From a virus, in the IMG/VR virus record IMGVR_UViG_3300048836_001182, positions 1 to 26,160 of that record: DNA of 26,160 bases; one strand, 5' to 3'. Shown in pieces: positions 1 through 6,774 of the stretch. The number at the start of each line of letters is the position of its first letter. Position 1 is the stretch's first letter. A program made the translations under genes and the position numbers. Below the pieces are notes generated by a model. It was not told where the DNA came from and did no database searches. It worked only from the letters and a program-made list of their open reading frames with translations.

Positions 1-1068
1 ATGGGAACGATCACCCCTCGCCGGCGGGCCGACGGCTCGACAGGATACACCGCCCAGATTCGGCTCAAGCACCAGGGCAAGGTCGTCCACTCCGAAGTGG
101 AGACCTTCAGCAACCGGGCGCTGGCCAAGGAATGGCTGAGCCGCCGCGAGAACGCCCTGCAGGCGCAGAAGGCCCGAGGTGAGCCCGTCGGCCGTCGAAT
201 GACCCTGGGCGAGCTCGTGGGCTGGTACGAGGGCCGGGAGCGCCCTGACCAGCCCTGGGGCCGGTCGAAGCGGGCCGACTTGGCCAGGCTGAAGGCCGGC
301 ACGCTCAAGGACCGGAAGGTCGAGGACCTGGCACGCCCGGACTTCATAGCCTACGTGGAGGCCCGCCGCGCCGCCGGCGCCGGGCCGGCCACGGCGGCCA
401 ACGACATCATTTGGCTGCGCTCGGTGTTCAAGGCGGCTGCAGCAGTCCTGGGAACGCCGGTGCCGATCGCCGCCCTGGATGAGGCAGCCGAGTACTTGCG
501 ATCGGCCCGGGTCGTGGCCAAATCCCGCAGCCGCGATCGCCGGGTCACGACCGAAGAAGAGAAGCGGATCCTCGAGCACCTGGCCAAGCGCGATCGCCGC
601 GGCGAGATCCCGATGGTCGACGTCGTCCAGTTCGCCCTGCTGACGTGCCGGCGGCAGGAAGAGATCACGCGCTTGCAGTGGATGGATCTTGCGAAGGGGA
701 GGAGCACCGCCCTGCTGCGCGACGCCAAACACCCACGGCGAAAGCTGGGCAACCACCGCACGTTCCGGGTGCCGGCCGATGCCTGGGCGATCATCGATCG
801 CCAGCCGAAGGTTGTCCTCGAGGACGGCAGCGAGGATCCGCGGATATTCCCGTTCAACCCGAAGTCGATCGGCGCGGCGTTCACCAGGTGCGTGCAGTTC
901 CTGGGGATCGGCGACCTGCACTTCCACGACCTGCGGCACGAGGCCACGAGCCGGCTGTTTGAAAGGGGCTACTCAATTCAGGAAGTGGCGCAGTTCTCGC
1001 TGCACGAATCGTGGACGACTCTCAAGCGGTATACGCACCTAAGGCCTGAAGACGTCCCGGAGCGCTGA
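1..1068 (+). CDS. int: Tyrosine-family phage integrase
   Basis: Site-specific recombinase that would integrate and excise the phage at att sites. The C-terminal catalytic domain has the full tyrosine-recombinase set: R218 in LLTCRRQEEI, K243 (or K248) in DAKHPRRK, the HDLRH box with H309 and R312, H335, and the nucleophile Y344 in LKRYTH. Residues 1-65 resemble an arm-type DNA-binding region and about 70-165 a core-binding SAM-like domain. The length of 355 aa is normal. The ATG is the very first base of the window, so an upstream start or ribosome site cannot be judged. It converges with the minus-strand protease gene, 17 bp from its stop, which leaves no room for an attachment site on that side; att presumably lies left of base 1. 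Confidence 0.95.
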   Translation: MGTITPRRRADGSTGYTAQIRLKHQGKVVHSEVETFSNRALAKEWLSRRENALQAQKARGEPVGRRMTLGELVGWYEGRERPDQPWGRSKRADLARLKAGTLKDRKVEDLARPDFIAYVEARRAAGAGPATAANDIIWLRSVFKAAAAVLGTPVPIAALDEAAEYLRSARVVAKSRSRDRRVTTEEEKRILEHLAKRDRRGEIPMVDVVQFALLTCRRQEEITRLQWMDLAKGRSTALLRDAKHPRRKLGNHRTFRVPADAWAIIDRQPKVVLEDGSEDPRIFPFNPKSIGAAFTRCVQFLGIGDLHFHDLRHEATSRLFERGYSIQEVAQFSLHESWTTLKRYTHLRPEDVPER

Positions 1069-1085
1069 TCGGCGACGGCCTAACA

Positions 1086-2000
1086 TCAAGCTGGAACTGC
1101 CGCCGCCCCGGACACGTAGGTCATGCCGTCGTGATTCTCGATGATTTTGACGGCGGCGGTATTGCTGAAAGTGTGAGTGTACGTGTGGTGCAACGACAAC
1201 ACCGCATCCTGAAGCTTCTGGTCGTCCTCGAGCTTTACAACATTGAGGCCTAGGTCGGCCGCCTGCTGGCACGTGATATGGCGGTTGTGGCTTTTCGAGG
1301 TCGATTGCTTTCCCAGCAAATCGGCAATTTGCTCGACCTTCTCGTCTTTCAACGGGTCGTCTTTGAGCATGCAGTCGCTTAGTACTTTCCGAAGCAGGCT
1401 GTCCGACCAGTCGACCCAATGTTGGCAGCTCGTGATCAAAGTCGGCCAGAACTTGCCCAGAATCGGCTCCCAAAGGCCGATCGCATTCGGGTTGTTCAGT
1501 ATCTCGTTCCGCGCATTTGCGAACTCTTCTAACAGTCCTTGAGCAGGCATGCCGTTGATCTGCGGGTCAACAGGTCCAATGCTCGACTGCCGACCCATTA
1601 TGATCTGCCTGCAGGATACGGCCATCAGCGTGCCGCCAGACATTGCAAGCTGCGGAATGATCGCGCGAATGTTCCCGTCGTACAGTGAATGCAGATAGTT
1701 AATTAGCGACTCAGTCGCAGCAACATCGCCGCCCGGCGTGTGCAGGATAAGGTCGAGTCCCTTTTCCCGTTTCATGTTGTGCGAGCAAGTCATGAAGCCG
1801 GTGAGGTCAGCGTCGTCAATGCCGAAATTAATGTGCTGACTGTTCTGGAGTTGCGGCTTCTGAAGCCATCCGGAGTAGTACGCCAGAGTGTTCCTACCGG
1901 TGTGCTTCGACACGCCTTTTAGATACTTGAGTCGAAGATGGTCGAAAGGGCTTTTGTTGTTGGCTTGAAGCTCGCCTAGAATCTCATTCCAGTTCGCCAT
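1086..2000 (-). CDS. SDH-type ClpP-fold serine protease (S49/SppA-like)
   Basis: Predicted soluble serine protease of the ClpP/crotonase fold, closest to the serine dehydrogenase proteinase (SDH) family. The core reads HTPGGDVAATESLINYL (residues 87-103), IIPQLAMSGGTLMA with likely nucleophile S121, then SSIGPVDPQ (139-147), the usual order for SDH/SppA proteases. H241 and the segment CQQAADLGL (244-252) resemble the C-terminal part of the family. No signal peptide or membrane helix is visible, so it should act in the cytoplasm. Its start overlaps the end of the 69-aa gene by 17 bp, so the two are probably co-translated. It is not a known structural or lysis gene and sits with other cargo beside the integrase, so a lysogenic-conversion or anti-phage role is possible but unproven. 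Substrate unknown. Confidence 0.8.
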   Translation of the reverse strand: MANWNEILGELQANNKSPFDHLRLKYLKGVSKHTGRNTLAYYSGWLQKPQLQNSQHINFGIDDADLTGFMTCSHNMKREKGLDLILHTPGGDVAATESLINYLHSLYDGNIRAIIPQLAMSGGTLMAVSCRQIIMGRQSSIGPVDPQINGMPAQGLLEEFANARNEILNNPNAIGLWEPILGKFWPTLITSCQHWVDWSDSLLRKVLSDCMLKDDPLKDEKVEQIADLLGKQSTSKSHNRHITCQQAADLGLNVVKLEDDQKLQDAVLSLHHTYTHTFSNTAAVKIIENHDGMTYVSGAAAVPA

Positions 2001-2193
2001 TCTTTCTCTCGCCCAAGAGGTTTCCGGTGCCGTCAGAGGTCACCGTCCGATACTTCACCTTGGGGGGAGTGGATCCGAAAAAACCATAAGCGGGTGCGCC
2101 GACCCAATTGCGACCACCCGAATGATCTCGCCGCTGCACCATCAAGCGGTCGAAGACCTTCTCTGCAATATCACGCTGAGTTGATTTGTCCAT
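1984..2193 (-). CDS. Hypothetical 69-aa protein upstream of the SDH protease
   Basis: I do not recognise the family. The N-terminus (DKSTQRDIAEKVFDRLM) looks helical and could be a short DNA- or protein-binding segment. The middle is rich in Gly, aromatic and basic residues, and the end is charged. The ATG at 2193 is preceded on the minus strand by AGGGGAGAGCGAGC, a good ribosome site. Its last 17 bp overlap the protease start, which suggests one transcript and a functional link, perhaps as adaptor or regulator of the protease. That link is inferred from position only. Confidence 0.6.
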   Translation of the reverse strand: MDKSTQRDIAEKVFDRLMVQRRDHSGGRNWVGAPAYGFFGSTPPKVKYRTVTSDGTGNLLGERKNGELE

Positions 2194-2212
2194 GCTCGCT
2201 CTCCCCTAGCGG

Positions 2213-2228
2213 GGGCACTCTAGTGCCC
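2213..2228. promoter_or_regulatory. Inverted repeat upstream of the 69-aa/protease pair
   Basis: Perfect palindrome GGGCACT-CT-AGTGCCC with 7-bp arms, about 20 bp upstream of the start codon at 2193. The position fits an operator for a dimeric repressor in the 5' leader of the two-gene unit. There is no T-run, so a terminator is less likely. Function is inferred. Confidence 0.4.
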
Positions 2229-2273
2229 AAATGACACCATAGCAACACGGAAGTTCCCATGAACAGCGGCCAT

Positions 2274-2292
2274 GTCTCAGGGTCGCTGAGAC
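2274..2292. promoter_or_regulatory. Inverted repeat GTCTCAG-N5-CTGAGAC
   Basis: Perfect 7-bp arms around a 5-nt spacer. It lies just past the stop of the decayed gene (2309) and about 80 bp upstream of the 69-aa gene, so it could be an operator or a hairpin between transcripts. The half-site GTCTCA/TGAGAC recurs in a second inverted repeat at 3035-3051. Confidence 0.4.
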
Positions 2293-2344
2293 CTCTCCGA
2301 CGAGTTAGCTACCCGAGTCTCTGGCCGGCGGCACTGTAAGGGTT

Positions 2345-2431
2345 CCAGCCCACCGAGGTCCGCCCCCTTTCGTGGCTCTGCACCGTGAAGGGGCCGCCGA
2401 CTGCTAGCTCGAGGCTTGTGTTCCATCGCCA
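2345..2431 (-). repeat. Diverged repeat copy B
   Basis: Minus-strand reading begins TGGCGATGG and encodes WRWNTSLELAVGGPFTVQSH followed by ER. It aligns over most of its length with copy A at about 2502-2588. The copies differ at many bases yet keep the protein motif, so the duplication is old. Confidence 0.5.
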
Positions 2432-2501
2432 GGCAGGCCAGGCTTGCCGTGCCCGGTCACTGGCAACTGCCGGTGTCGGTGGGCCCAGCCGCGCGTCAAT
2501 C

Positions 2502-2588
2502 CACCAACCGGGGCCCGTCCACTCTGTCGTGGCTCACGACCGAGAAGGGACCGCCCACGGCCGCCTCGAGGCTGGTGTGGGATAGCCA
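2502..2588 (-). repeat. Diverged repeat copy A
   Basis: Minus-strand reading begins TGGCTATCC and encodes WLSHTSLEAAVGGPFSVVSH followed by DR. The spacing to copy B is about 157 bp, which is not a multiple of three, so the two copies are read in different frames in the present sequence. Confidence 0.5.
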
Positions 2589-2786
2589 GAACGGATTGCC
2601 GTCAAGGACCAGGTGGAACAGCTCCCGCGCCACCACCTGCCTGGCTCACCATCGGGATCCGGACGACGGGTCTCCCGGTAGATCCCGTGGGCCACGATCA
2701 GCTGCCCCGGTCGGCCGACCAGGTGGAGCTCGAGGCGGTAGCGGGCGACGCAGGGGCGCATGGCAAGGGCGCCGGAAAGACCGCCG

Positions 2787-2993
2787 CTAACCGCCGATCG
2801 AGGGCGTGATCGACCTGGTCACGAACAGATAGAGCCCCGCGGCTGCGGCGATCGTCACGATCAACTTGGCAACCCAGAACGCCTGCGCCTTGGCCTCGCG
2901 TGCGGTCAACCGGCCACAACGTTCACACACCTTGTCCCGCTTAAGCTGCATGAAGCCGCAGTGGGCACAGGAAATTGTTCGGCACCTGGGCAC
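2787..2993 (-). CDS. Small zinc-ribbon membrane protein
   Basis: A 68-aa protein with two CxxC knuckles (C9/C12 and C23/C26) that should bind one zinc ion, then one hydrophobic helix at about 39-58 (FWVAKLIVTIAAAAGLYLFV) and a short polar tail. This makes it a likely inner-membrane protein with a cytoplasmic zinc ribbon. The start is GTG at 2993, chosen because AGGAG lies 6 bp upstream. The inverted repeat at 3035-3051 lies about 40 bp upstream of the start, where an operator would be expected. No function can be assigned; similar small proteins are common in phage cargo regions. Confidence 0.65.
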   Translation of the reverse strand: MPRCRTISCAHCGFMQLKRDKVCERCGRLTAREAKAQAFWVAKLIVTIAAAAGLYLFVTRSITPSIGG

Positions 2994-3034
2994 GATTCGC
3001 TCCTCAACAGCAGGGCCAATCCTCTATCGCCGAC

Positions 3035-3051
3035 GTCTCAATAGTTGAGAC
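3035..3051. promoter_or_regulatory. Inverted repeat GTCTCAA-TAG-TTGAGAC
   Basis: Perfect 7-bp arms with a 3-nt centre, about 40 bp upstream of the zinc-ribbon start. It shares the GTCTCA...TGAGAC half-sites with the repeat at 2274-2292 but has a shorter centre. A regulator binding site is plausible. The rest of 3052-3175 contains no gene I can support. Confidence 0.4.
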
Positions 3052-3175
3052 TCCACCCGGCACAGCTTGCCCCGCGCTATCGGCCCGGCGGGGAGGTACG
3101 GAGGGCTTCCGGACGGCAATAACAGTATTTCGGCAAATGGCGTTGTGCGTCTGTAGGAAAAAAATCATAGGTCGA

Positions 3176-4018
3176 TCAGTCAGAGTCTAGCTTGTTGGCG
3201 CGCCAATCGAATTGATCGGGTGAGTGGAATTGAGGCCGCCGAATCCGCTCCAGGTGGTCCAGCCAGAGATCAGTCTCAGGGATCTCTTGATGGTTGTTGA
3301 TGCTCTCTATGATCGGCGCCACGTCATCGACGATCGACATGAACTTGCTCCGCATCTCGTCATCGATAAAGGGAGCGTCTTGCGCGATCTCGTATAGGCG
3401 GGACGGGTAGTCGTTCGCCTTGCTATTGAAGTATGGGTTTCCAATGCGCTCTCTATTGAACAACTGAGCCTGGCGTTCCGCAGCGGACCTCTCCTCCTGC
3501 GTCCCCTTCCTCGAAGCACTTCGCGCAGCGGCTAGGATCGCCTTGTCAAAGCGGTCTCCGATTCCGAAAGCGATGTCCAGCACAAGAAAAGAAGACCAGG
3601 GGCTTAGTGCATTGCGAACCTCTTCCGCAGGCACTTTCAGGCTGATCAATTGGTGCTTTATCTCCCTAGTCATCTCCCATGACTGGCGCACCGTGGGCCC
3701 ACCCATTCGACCTACTCGGGCGAAATTGTCGAGCATGCTCTTCGAGAGGATAGCTGCAAAGTTCCGCAGCTTGTCTAGCACTTCGTCTGCCCTTATGAGC
3801 GTTTCGTCAATTTGCCTCATTTTCGCCTTGAAGCCGAAGGCACTAAGACTCTCCAAAAGCTCCAGCCTTGCTGCGAAGAACGCAACGATGCAAAGCGATC
3901 CACAGGTCGCTGCGAGTGCGGCGTTTCCCCCAATACCATGAACTGTGGCTGCGATTGCCATTGCAGCTGCGAAAAGCAAGACGATGGCATTGCCAAGCGT
4001 CCTAATGAATCGGTCCAT
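3176..4018 (-). CDS. Hypothetical two-helix membrane protein
   Basis: A 280-aa protein of unknown family. It has two N-terminal membrane helices (about 11-28 and 32-50) joined by a short Gly-rich loop, so both termini should face the cytoplasm. A long soluble part follows. Residues about 55-100 (FKAKMRQIDETLIRADEVLD and following) are strongly helical and may form a coiled coil. The C-terminal half is charged, with an aspartate-rich end. Minus-strand AAGGGG lies upstream of the ATG at 4018. It is transcribed away from the exported-protein unit at 4309, with about 290 bp of shared upstream sequence. Base composition is more A/T-rich than the tail genes, which suggests a separate origin. An exclusion or host-modifying role is possible, but nothing in the sequence proves it. 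Confidence 0.65.
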   Translation of the reverse strand: MDRFIRTLGNAIVLLFAAAMAIAATVHGIGGNAALAATCGSLCIVAFFAARLELLESLSAFGFKAKMRQIDETLIRADEVLDKLRNFAAILSKSMLDNFARVGRMGGPTVRQSWEMTREIKHQLISLKVPAEEVRNALSPWSSFLVLDIAFGIGDRFDKAILAAARSASRKGTQEERSAAERQAQLFNRERIGNPYFNSKANDYPSRLYEIAQDAPFIDDEMRSKFMSIVDDVAPIIESINNHQEIPETDLWLDHLERIRRPQFHSPDQFDWRANKLDSD

Positions 4019-4308
4019 TTTCAGCCACCCCTTCTTTTTCGCTCCAATTAATTCATCTGCGCTTTTCCGGTTATCGCAGCCATCAAGAACTCACGATGCG
4101 GCCCCGCCGGCGATAGGAGTCTCGGATGCCAAGCAACGCACTCTGCGAATTCGTGACGCAGTTCACGAATGGCGAAGGCATCTCTCCTCGATGGACCATC
4201 GCAGCAATAATCTGTTAGTTATGCTAACGACGTTAGCAATTGTTTTCTTGCTTAACATCACTAACGCCAGATACCTTCCAACCCAGTATTGAGGCTAACG
4301 AGGAATAA
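4019..4308. promoter_or_regulatory. Divergent intergenic region with CTAACG motifs
   Basis: A/T-rich spacer between two divergent genes. It contains the palindrome GCTAAC-GAC-GTTAGC at 4223-4237 and an overlapping GTTAG...CTAAC pair starting at 4214. Further copies of CTAACG lie at 4261-4266 and 4295-4300. This clustering upstream of the gene at 4309 looks like repeated binding sites. I see no promoter with convincing -35 and -10 boxes. A possible 33-codon ORF lies inside (4191-4292). Confidence 0.4.
4191..4292 (+). CDS. Possible 33-aa single-helix membrane peptide
   Basis: Short ORF from ATG at 4191 encoding one hydrophobic helix (LLVMLTTLAIVFLLNI) with a polar start and end. It stops 16 bp before the ATG at 4309, which would fit an operon. 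The ribosome site (GAAGG, about 12 bp upstream) is poor, and the repeated CTAACG motifs overlap the ORF. It could be a chance ORF in regulatory DNA. Confidence 0.25.
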   Translation: MDHRSNNLLVMLTTLAIVFLLNITNARYLPTQY

Positions 4309-5208
4309 ATGAAGAAGAGCATAGTTCTCACCGTTGCAATCTTGGCAATCGCGGCAGCCGCCGCCGTTTTCCTACTTCGGGACATGCGCGATCCCACTGA
4401 CCGCGCATCTCAGATTCCTGCCAAACCAGCCGAAAATGAACTGCCTATCGACGCTCCGAAGGAGCCGTCCGCTCCAGATGAGCCGAGAATCGTCGCGCCG
4501 GCCCTTGAAACAAGCAATGATTTTGGATTGCAGGTCGCGGTTGCCATTCCGTTGGCGAATGGTGGCGACGCAAAGGCGGCGGATCTGGTCGCACGTGCCT
4601 TTGAGTACTGCAGTTTCTACTCACAATCCTCTGACAAGTTCAAAGCCCACATCGATGCCCTCGCCAGTGCGAGCCCTGATCAGGGCGCCGCACTACGCGC
4701 AGTCGGCAGCAAGATCGAGGAACGCTGCGCCGGGGTCAGTCCGGGCGAGCCGATTACAGATGAAGAAATCCGCCGCTGGCAGGCGATCGCGTCGAAAGGC
4801 GGCCATCTGCCCGCCCTGATTCGAACTGCTGTCACGGACGTCGACTCGGTTTCAGATGAGGAGAAGGGCCAGCTGTTTCGAGCGGCAGCAAACTCTCGTG
4901 AGCCCCAAACAGTGCTTGAGGCGGCGTCTTTGATTAGCTTCGCCGCCGCAGTCGACTATGACGGCCTGCCAGTTGGAGGCGGAGAAATTGATCAGTACGC
5001 CTGGGAGATTGCCGCATGCCGACTGGGCGCTCCATGCGCCCGCGGAAGCCTCTTCATGGATCAACTTTGCCTAAGTGGCGGCGGTTGCAATGCAGCCAGT
5101 TATGAGGACCTGGTTCGCAACCAGTATATCGCGCAAGGCAGTGATGCCTTGCTTGACCAGAAGGTTCGGGCCGTCTTGGCTCATTTGACCGACTCGAAGA
5201 GTCGATAG
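4309..5208 (+). CDS. Hypothetical exported or membrane-anchored protein
   Basis: A 299-aa protein with an N-terminal MKK and hydrophobic helix (about 5-23, IVLTVAILAIAAAAAVFLL). No lipobox cysteine follows, so it is probably a membrane-anchored periplasmic protein. A Pro/Glu/Asp-rich linker (about 25-65) leads to an alpha-helical domain with scattered cysteines, including CRLGAPC and a C-terminal CLSGGGC pair that could form disulphides in the periplasm. The helical pattern recalls Sel1/TPR-like host proteins, but I cannot name a family. GAGG lies 5 bp before the ATG. It is followed 8 bp later by a second exported-protein gene, and both end at the terminator at 5715. A lysogenic-conversion cargo gene is the best guess. 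Confidence 0.7.
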   Translation: MKKSIVLTVAILAIAAAAAVFLLRDMRDPTDRASQIPAKPAENELPIDAPKEPSAPDEPRIVAPALETSNDFGLQVAVAIPLANGGDAKAADLVARAFEYCSFYSQSSDKFKAHIDALASASPDQGAALRAVGSKIEERCAGVSPGEPITDEEIRRWQAIASKGGHLPALIRTAVTDVDSVSDEEKGQLFRAAANSREPQTVLEAASLISFAAAVDYDGLPVGGGEIDQYAWEIAACRLGAPCARGSLFMDQLCLSGGGCNAASYEDLVRNQYIAQGSDALLDQKVRAVLAHLTDSKSR

Positions 5209-5216
5209 GAGTGGGA

Positions 5217-5699
5217 GTGATATATAGAGCAGCACTAGTCATGGTTCTGGCCTTTTTTGGTAGCAGCGCGCAGGCTCAGAACTGCACTACAAGCATTGAT
5301 TTCGACGGACAGGGCTACCGCGATCACCCGAATCTCGACGGCGTCGGTATGGGAAGCCTCGACGTAGAGCGACGGAACGCCACCTACACGGCTGTCGGTG
5401 TCTACAGGACAATCAACGGACCCAACTCCTTGCCAAACCAATCTGTGGTTTGCGTCACCTACGATGACGATTCGACAGAAAAGTTCAAGATAATTTGTCA
5501 GGCAGGGACGGCATGCGTCTCCCCCATCGCGGGTACTTTCCGCGCTCCCAGCAATTGGGGGGGTGCGAGCGCGCCGGGCTGGTACAGCTGGGGTGGCGGC
5601 GGCTGGGTCTACCGCGGACCGGTGGGCTGCATCCACTGTTTTTGGGGTGAAGTGGGCGACGTAACCCCGGCCCCACCGCCCCCTACGATTCCACAGTGA
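5217..5699 (+). CDS. Hypothetical secreted cysteine-containing protein
   Basis: A protein of about 160 aa with a classical signal peptide: hydrophobic ALVMVLAFFG, then SSAQAQN, with probable cleavage after AQA. The mature part has several cysteines, an acidic middle, a Gly/Trp-rich segment (GWYSWGGGGWVYRG) and a Pro-rich C-terminus. No family is recognised. A GTG at 5211 is also in frame. I prefer the GTG at 5217 because AGGAG (5207-5211) lies 5 bp before it. It probably shares a transcript with the gene ending at 5208, so the two proteins may work together in the periplasm or outer membrane. Confidence 0.65.
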   Translation: MIYRAALVMVLAFFGSSAQAQNCTTSIDFDGQGYRDHPNLDGVGMGSLDVERRNATYTAVGVYRTINGPNSLPNQSVVCVTYDDDSTEKFKIICQAGTACVSPIAGTFRAPSNWGGASAPGWYSWGGGGWVYRGPVGCIHCFWGEVGDVTPAPPPPTIPQ

Positions 5700-5714
5700 A
5701 CAGTTAGTTCAAAA

Positions 5715-5746
5715 AAAGAAAGGCCCGCACACGCGGGCCTTTCTTT
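5715..5746. terminator. Bidirectional Rho-independent terminator
   Basis: Perfect 14-bp stem AAAGAAAGGCCCGC / GCGGGCCTTTCTTT with a 4-nt ACAC loop. The stem has T-rich ends on both strands, so it can stop the plus-strand exported-protein unit (ending 5699) and the minus-strand late operon (ending 5832). It is the clearest terminator in the window and marks the border between cargo and late genes. Bases 5747-5831 hold no gene I can support. Confidence 0.9.
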
Positions 5747-5831
5747 GTTGCCGCCCCGCTCGGACTAAAGGGTTAACTAGAGCAATATGCGCAATAGTAG
5801 GAGGACGATCGGGCGGGGTCGGTGGCAAAAT

Positions 5832-6623
5832 TTAGAGGAGTTGAGCCTGCCGGTCATCCCAGCTCTTAATGATCAGCTCGCCGGAGGCATGATCCCGGCC
5901 CTCCCGTCCGACCGTGTACCGGATCTGCAGAGGCACTAGGGCGAACCCCTCGAACACCCGCCGGATCTCCGGATGGTCGTTGATCGACAGCACCGCCCTG
6001 CCCTGCAGCGATCGCATCAGCTCGGCCATGCGCTCGTACTCGCTGAAGGGAAAGTCGACGCCGTAGCCCTCGGTCTCCCAGTAGGGCGGGTCCAGGTAGT
6101 GCAGCGTTGCCGGCCGATCGTAGCGCTGCAGGCAGTCGTGCCACGGCAGGTGCTCGACGATCACGTTGGCCAGGCGCACGTGCGCGGCGCTGAGCTCCTC
6201 CTCGATCCGCAGCAGGTTGAGCTTGGGCCCGTTGCCGCTGGCCACGTAGCCGAAGTTCTGGCCAGAAACCTTCCCGCCGAATGCCAGCTTCTGGAGGTAG
6301 AAGAACCGGGCGGCCCGCTGGATGTCGGTAAGGGTCTCGGGCCGCTCGAGCTGACACCACTCGAACAGCTGCCTCGAGACCAGCGACCACCGGAACATGC
6401 GGACGAATTCTTCCAGGTGGTGTCGCACGCAACGGTAGAGGTTCACCAGCTCGCCGTTGATGTCGTTGAGTACTTCGACTGGCGCCGGCGTCGGCCGCAT
6501 CAGCAGCGCGGCCGCGCCGCCGGCGAAGGCCTCGACGTAGCACTCGTGGGCCGGGAAGTGGGGATAGAGGTGCTTGAGCAGCCGACGCTTGCCGCCTGGC
6601 CAAGGAATGATGGGATTGGGCAT
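5832..6623 (-). CDS. D12-class DNA adenine N6-methyltransferase (Dam-like)
   Basis: Predicted to transfer a methyl group from S-adenosylmethionine to N6 of adenine in a short DNA site. It has the D12/Dam layout: PWPGGK at 7-12, the SAM-binding VEAFAGGAA (30-38), and catalytic DPPY at 178-181. Other conserved family features are NDINGELVNLYRCVR (53-67) and a C-terminal GELIIKSW. The length of 263 aa is typical. No restriction endonuclease gene is next to it, so it looks like an orphan phage methylase, useful against host restriction or for regulation. It is the last gene of the late-operon direction, about 150 bp past the DUF2188 gene and facing the terminator at 5715-5746. The specificity (for example GATC) cannot be read from the sequence. 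Confidence 0.9.
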   Translation of the reverse strand: MPNPIIPWPGGKRRLLKHLYPHFPAHECYVEAFAGGAAALLMRPTPAPVEVLNDINGELVNLYRCVRHHLEEFVRMFRWSLVSRQLFEWCQLERPETLTDIQRAARFFYLQKLAFGGKVSGQNFGYVASGNGPKLNLLRIEEELSAAHVRLANVIVEHLPWHDCLQRYDRPATLHYLDPPYWETEGYGVDFPFSEYERMAELMRSLQGRAVLSINDHPEIRRVFEGFALVPLQIRYTVGREGRDHASGELIIKSWDDRQAQLL

Positions 6624-6774
6624 GTCTCAACCTTTGCGATCCGGATACTGGAGCCTTGCCCCACCTCCGCGGAGGCGGCAGGGCCTTGGCTTGGATCACG
6701 CGGGTTATCGCGTGCGTTCTGGCGGCCGTCGTGGTGTTCCAGCACCGCGGCGGCCGCCCTGTCTTGCGGGGCGG

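Larger units (their letters stand above)
2309..2761 (-). pseudogene. Decayed gene with an internal duplicated domain
   Basis: No intact gene spans this stretch, but a coherent protein can be read on the minus strand with two compensating one-base shifts. From the ATG at 2761 the first frame reads ARYRLELHLVGRPGQLIVAH and on to about 2650. A -1 shift leads to VVARELFHLVLDGNPFWLSH and TSLEAAVGGPFSVVSHDR. A +1 shift at the CCCC run near 2512-2515 returns to the first frame, with GWWIDARLG and then NTSLELAVGGPFTVQSHER, ending at the TAG at 2309-2311. The motif TSLExAVGGPF(S/T)VxSH(D/E)R occurs twice, about 157 bp apart, so the gene carries a tandem duplication. I do not recognise the family. It follows the zinc-ribbon gene by 25 bp. 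The indels could be real decay or sequence errors. Confidence 0.5.

Noticed and set aside
1069-1085. Attachment site between integrase and protease gene
   Set aside because: Only 17 bp with no inverted core or repeat; too short to hold an attP with arm sites.
2698-2919. Minus-strand frame of 73 codons over the zinc-ribbon gene
   Set aside because: The overlapping zinc-ribbon gene has paired CxxC motifs, a membrane helix and a strong ribosome site; this frame has none.
6500-6745. Minus-strand frame of 81 codons before the methylase, considered as a Com-like regulator
   Set aside because: It has no zinc-binding cysteine pattern and runs deep into the methylase in another frame; the product has no coherent fold.
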